DNA from: Spirosoma terrae
GTDB taxonomy: Bacteria > Bacteroidota > Bacteroidia > Cytophagales > Spirosomataceae
Reading direction: 5' to 3'
Length of the DNA: 64,000 nt
NCBI RefSeq assembly: GCF_010435915.1
Contig: NZ_JAAFZH010000004.1
Span: 62,001 to 126,000, forward strand
A program made the position numbers and the translations under genes. Within the stretch, counting starts at the first letter, position 1, and the number at the start of each line of letters is the position of its first letter. Of this stretch, positions 62,871 through 64,000 are shown in pieces. A model generated the notes under the pieces. That model was not told where the DNA came from and did not search any database. It saw only the letters and a program-made list of their open reading frames with translations.

Positions 62871-64000
62871 ATGATCTGGAAACAAGTAATTGATCCGTTC
62901 AACAGTATTGCGTTATCGGTTTTGGTGGCCGCCGTGCCTATCCTGTTTATTTTCTGGGCGCTGATTATCCGAAAAATGAAAGGATATCAGGCCAGTCTGA
63001 TCGCAACGGGCATTGCGATGCTCATTGCCATTCTGGTGTATGGTATGCCCGTCAAACTCGCCTTGCTGTCGGCGGCTCACGGCGCCTTGTACGGCCTATT
63101 CCCGATCTGCTGGCTGGTGCTTATGGCGGTGTTTCTGTTCAACCTCACCGTCAAAAGTGGTCAGTTTGAGATCATAAAACACTACATGGCCTCAATCACC
63201 TCTGACCGGCGTTTGCAGGCGTTGCTTATTGCCTTTTCGTTTGGTTCTTTTCTGGAAGGAACGGCTGGTTTTGGGGCTCCCGTTGCGATTACGGCCGCCA
63301 TGCTGGTAGGACTTGGCTTTAATCCACTCTATGCATCGGGTATCTGTCTGATTGCCAACACCGCACCCGTGGCTTTCGGATCGATTGGCATTCCCATTAC
63401 AGTAGCATCGCAGGTATCGGGCATTCCCGAACTACCGATTTCCCAGATGGTTGGCCGAACGCTGCCGATTCTGTCGGTTATGTTGCCATTTTATCTGGTC
63501 AGCATTATTGCCGGTGTAAAAAAAGCGCAGGAAGTTGGCCCGGCGGTGCTGGTTTCCGGTATTTCGTTTGCGTTTCTCCAGTACTTTTCCTCCAACTTCC
63601 TCGGTCCTGCCCTCCCTGATGTTATCGCCGGGTTAGGATCGATCGTTTGCCTGATGGTTTTCCTACGCTTCTGGAAACCCAAAACCATCTGGCGCTTTGC
63701 CAATGAACCAGCGGCTACCCTCAACACCGACATCAGCTACACCAACGGACAGCTTCTTCGGGCCTGGTCGCCTTTTCTGGTCCTGACAATTATGGTAATT
63801 GCCTGGGGGATTCAGCCTATTAAAGACGCGCTGAACACGGCAGGTATGACCCAATTTGAGTTTCCTGGCCTGCATAATGCGATCCAGGGAGAAGATGGAA
63901 CACTACTTGCGAAGGTGTTCAAACTGAATTATCTGTCGGCAGCCGGAACAGCCATTCTGATTGCTGCCCTTATCGCCATTCCGTTGGTGGGGCTGACGTA
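62871..64000 (+). CDS. L-lactate permease family transporter, C-terminus cut by window edge
   Basis: From ATG at 62871 (MIWKQVIDPFNSIALSVLVA) the frame stays open for 376 codons to the window end. It has many membrane helices; typical LctP/GlcA segments are PVKLALLSAAHGALYGLFPI, IIKHYMASITSDRRLQALLI, AFSFGSFLEGTAGFGAPVAI and ANTAPVAFGSIGIPITVASQ. Members transport lactate or glycolate with protons across the inner membrane. The family is usually 530-560 residues, so about 160 are missing. Its place after the oxidoreductase and hydrolase genes suggests uptake of a hydroxy-acid made by them, perhaps not lactate itself. It is preceded by a hairpin. Confidence 0.9.
   Translation, partial: MIWKQVIDPFNSIALSVLVAAVPILFIFWALIIRKMKGYQASLIATGIAMLIAILVYGMPVKLALLSAAHGALYGLFPICWLVLMAVFLFNLTVKSGQFEIIKHYMASITSDRRLQALLIAFSFGSFLEGTAGFGAPVAITAAMLVGLGFNPLYASGICLIANTAPVAFGSIGIPITVASQVSGIPELPISQMVGRTLPILSVMLPFYLVSIIAGVKKAQEVGPAVLVSGISFAFLQYFSSNFLGPALPDVIAGLGSIVCLMVFLRFWKPKTIWRFANEPAATLNTDISYTNGQLLRAWSPFLVLTIMVIAWGIQPIKDALNTAGMTQFEFPGLHNAIQGEDGTLLAKVFKLNYLSAAGTAILIAALIAIPLVGLT

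Overview
The window looks like the chromosome of a Bacteroidetes bacterium of the order Cytophagales, most likely Spirosoma or a close relative (inference). The support is a SusC/SusD pair with an ECF sigma/FecR-type regulator, a C-terminal type IX secretion sorting domain, an outer-membrane beta-barrel of the TonB-dependent type, a CzcA-type pump fused to a TolC-type channel, a MiaE tRNA hydroxylase, moderate GC content and the absence of clear Shine-Dalgarno sequences. No rRNA, tRNA, CRISPR array, transposase or phage gene was recognised.

Layout. 1-7 kb: a cut-off family 2 glycosyltransferase, a GNAT acetyltransferase, SurE, a GH3-like protein, a LysE-type exporter, a NUDIX hydrolase, a cation diffusion facilitator and a SIMPL protein. 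7.0-7.3 kb is a convergent gap full of hairpins with a possible small RNA. 7.3-13.3 kb (minus) is a heavy-metal efflux operon: small exported protein, CzcA-TolC fusion, adaptor lipoprotein. 13.4-21.6 kb (minus): a GT39-type membrane glycosyltransferase, an outer-membrane beta-barrel protein, an AddB-like nuclease and MiaE. 21.7-25.7 kb (plus): an exported MsrA, then an unexplained three-gene set (cytosolic coiled-coil protein, membrane coiled-coil protein, membrane-anchored Ppx/GppA-like actin-fold protein). 25.7-32 kb: a CAP-domain lipoprotein, a small lipoprotein translationally coupled to a secreted M64 peptidase, and a two-component system followed by a beta-barrel-like protein; paired direct repeats precede both the regulator and that protein.

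32-38.7 kb is a full thiamine operon on the minus strand (thiS-thiC-thiE-thiG-thiH-thiF/moeB-like) behind a TPP riboswitch with a visible alternative-pairing platform; a degenerate ThiE/TenI-like gene converges on its end. 38.7-47.4 kb (minus): SanA-like protein, VOC protein, topoisomerase IV subunit A, a 2-hydroxyacid dehydrogenase, an acetylxylan-esterase-like enzyme, a DUF4105/Lnb-domain membrane protein and RsmI.

47.5-64 kb (plus) is carbohydrate-directed: a GH5-like enzyme, then a polysaccharide-utilisation-type locus of ECF sigma factor, FecR anti-sigma, SusC with STN domain, SusD, gluconate-dehydrogenase-like small subunit, GMC oxidoreductase, two large exported putative glycoside hydrolases and a lactate-permease-family transporter that runs off the window. 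The likely logic is import of a glycan fragment through SusCD, periplasmic hydrolysis and FAD-dependent oxidation, and uptake of an acidic product; the substrate cannot be read from the sequence.

Several intergenic regions carry long imperfect inverted repeats that look like dispersed palindromic elements, and the 5-mer ACGTA/TACGT is conspicuously frequent across the window.
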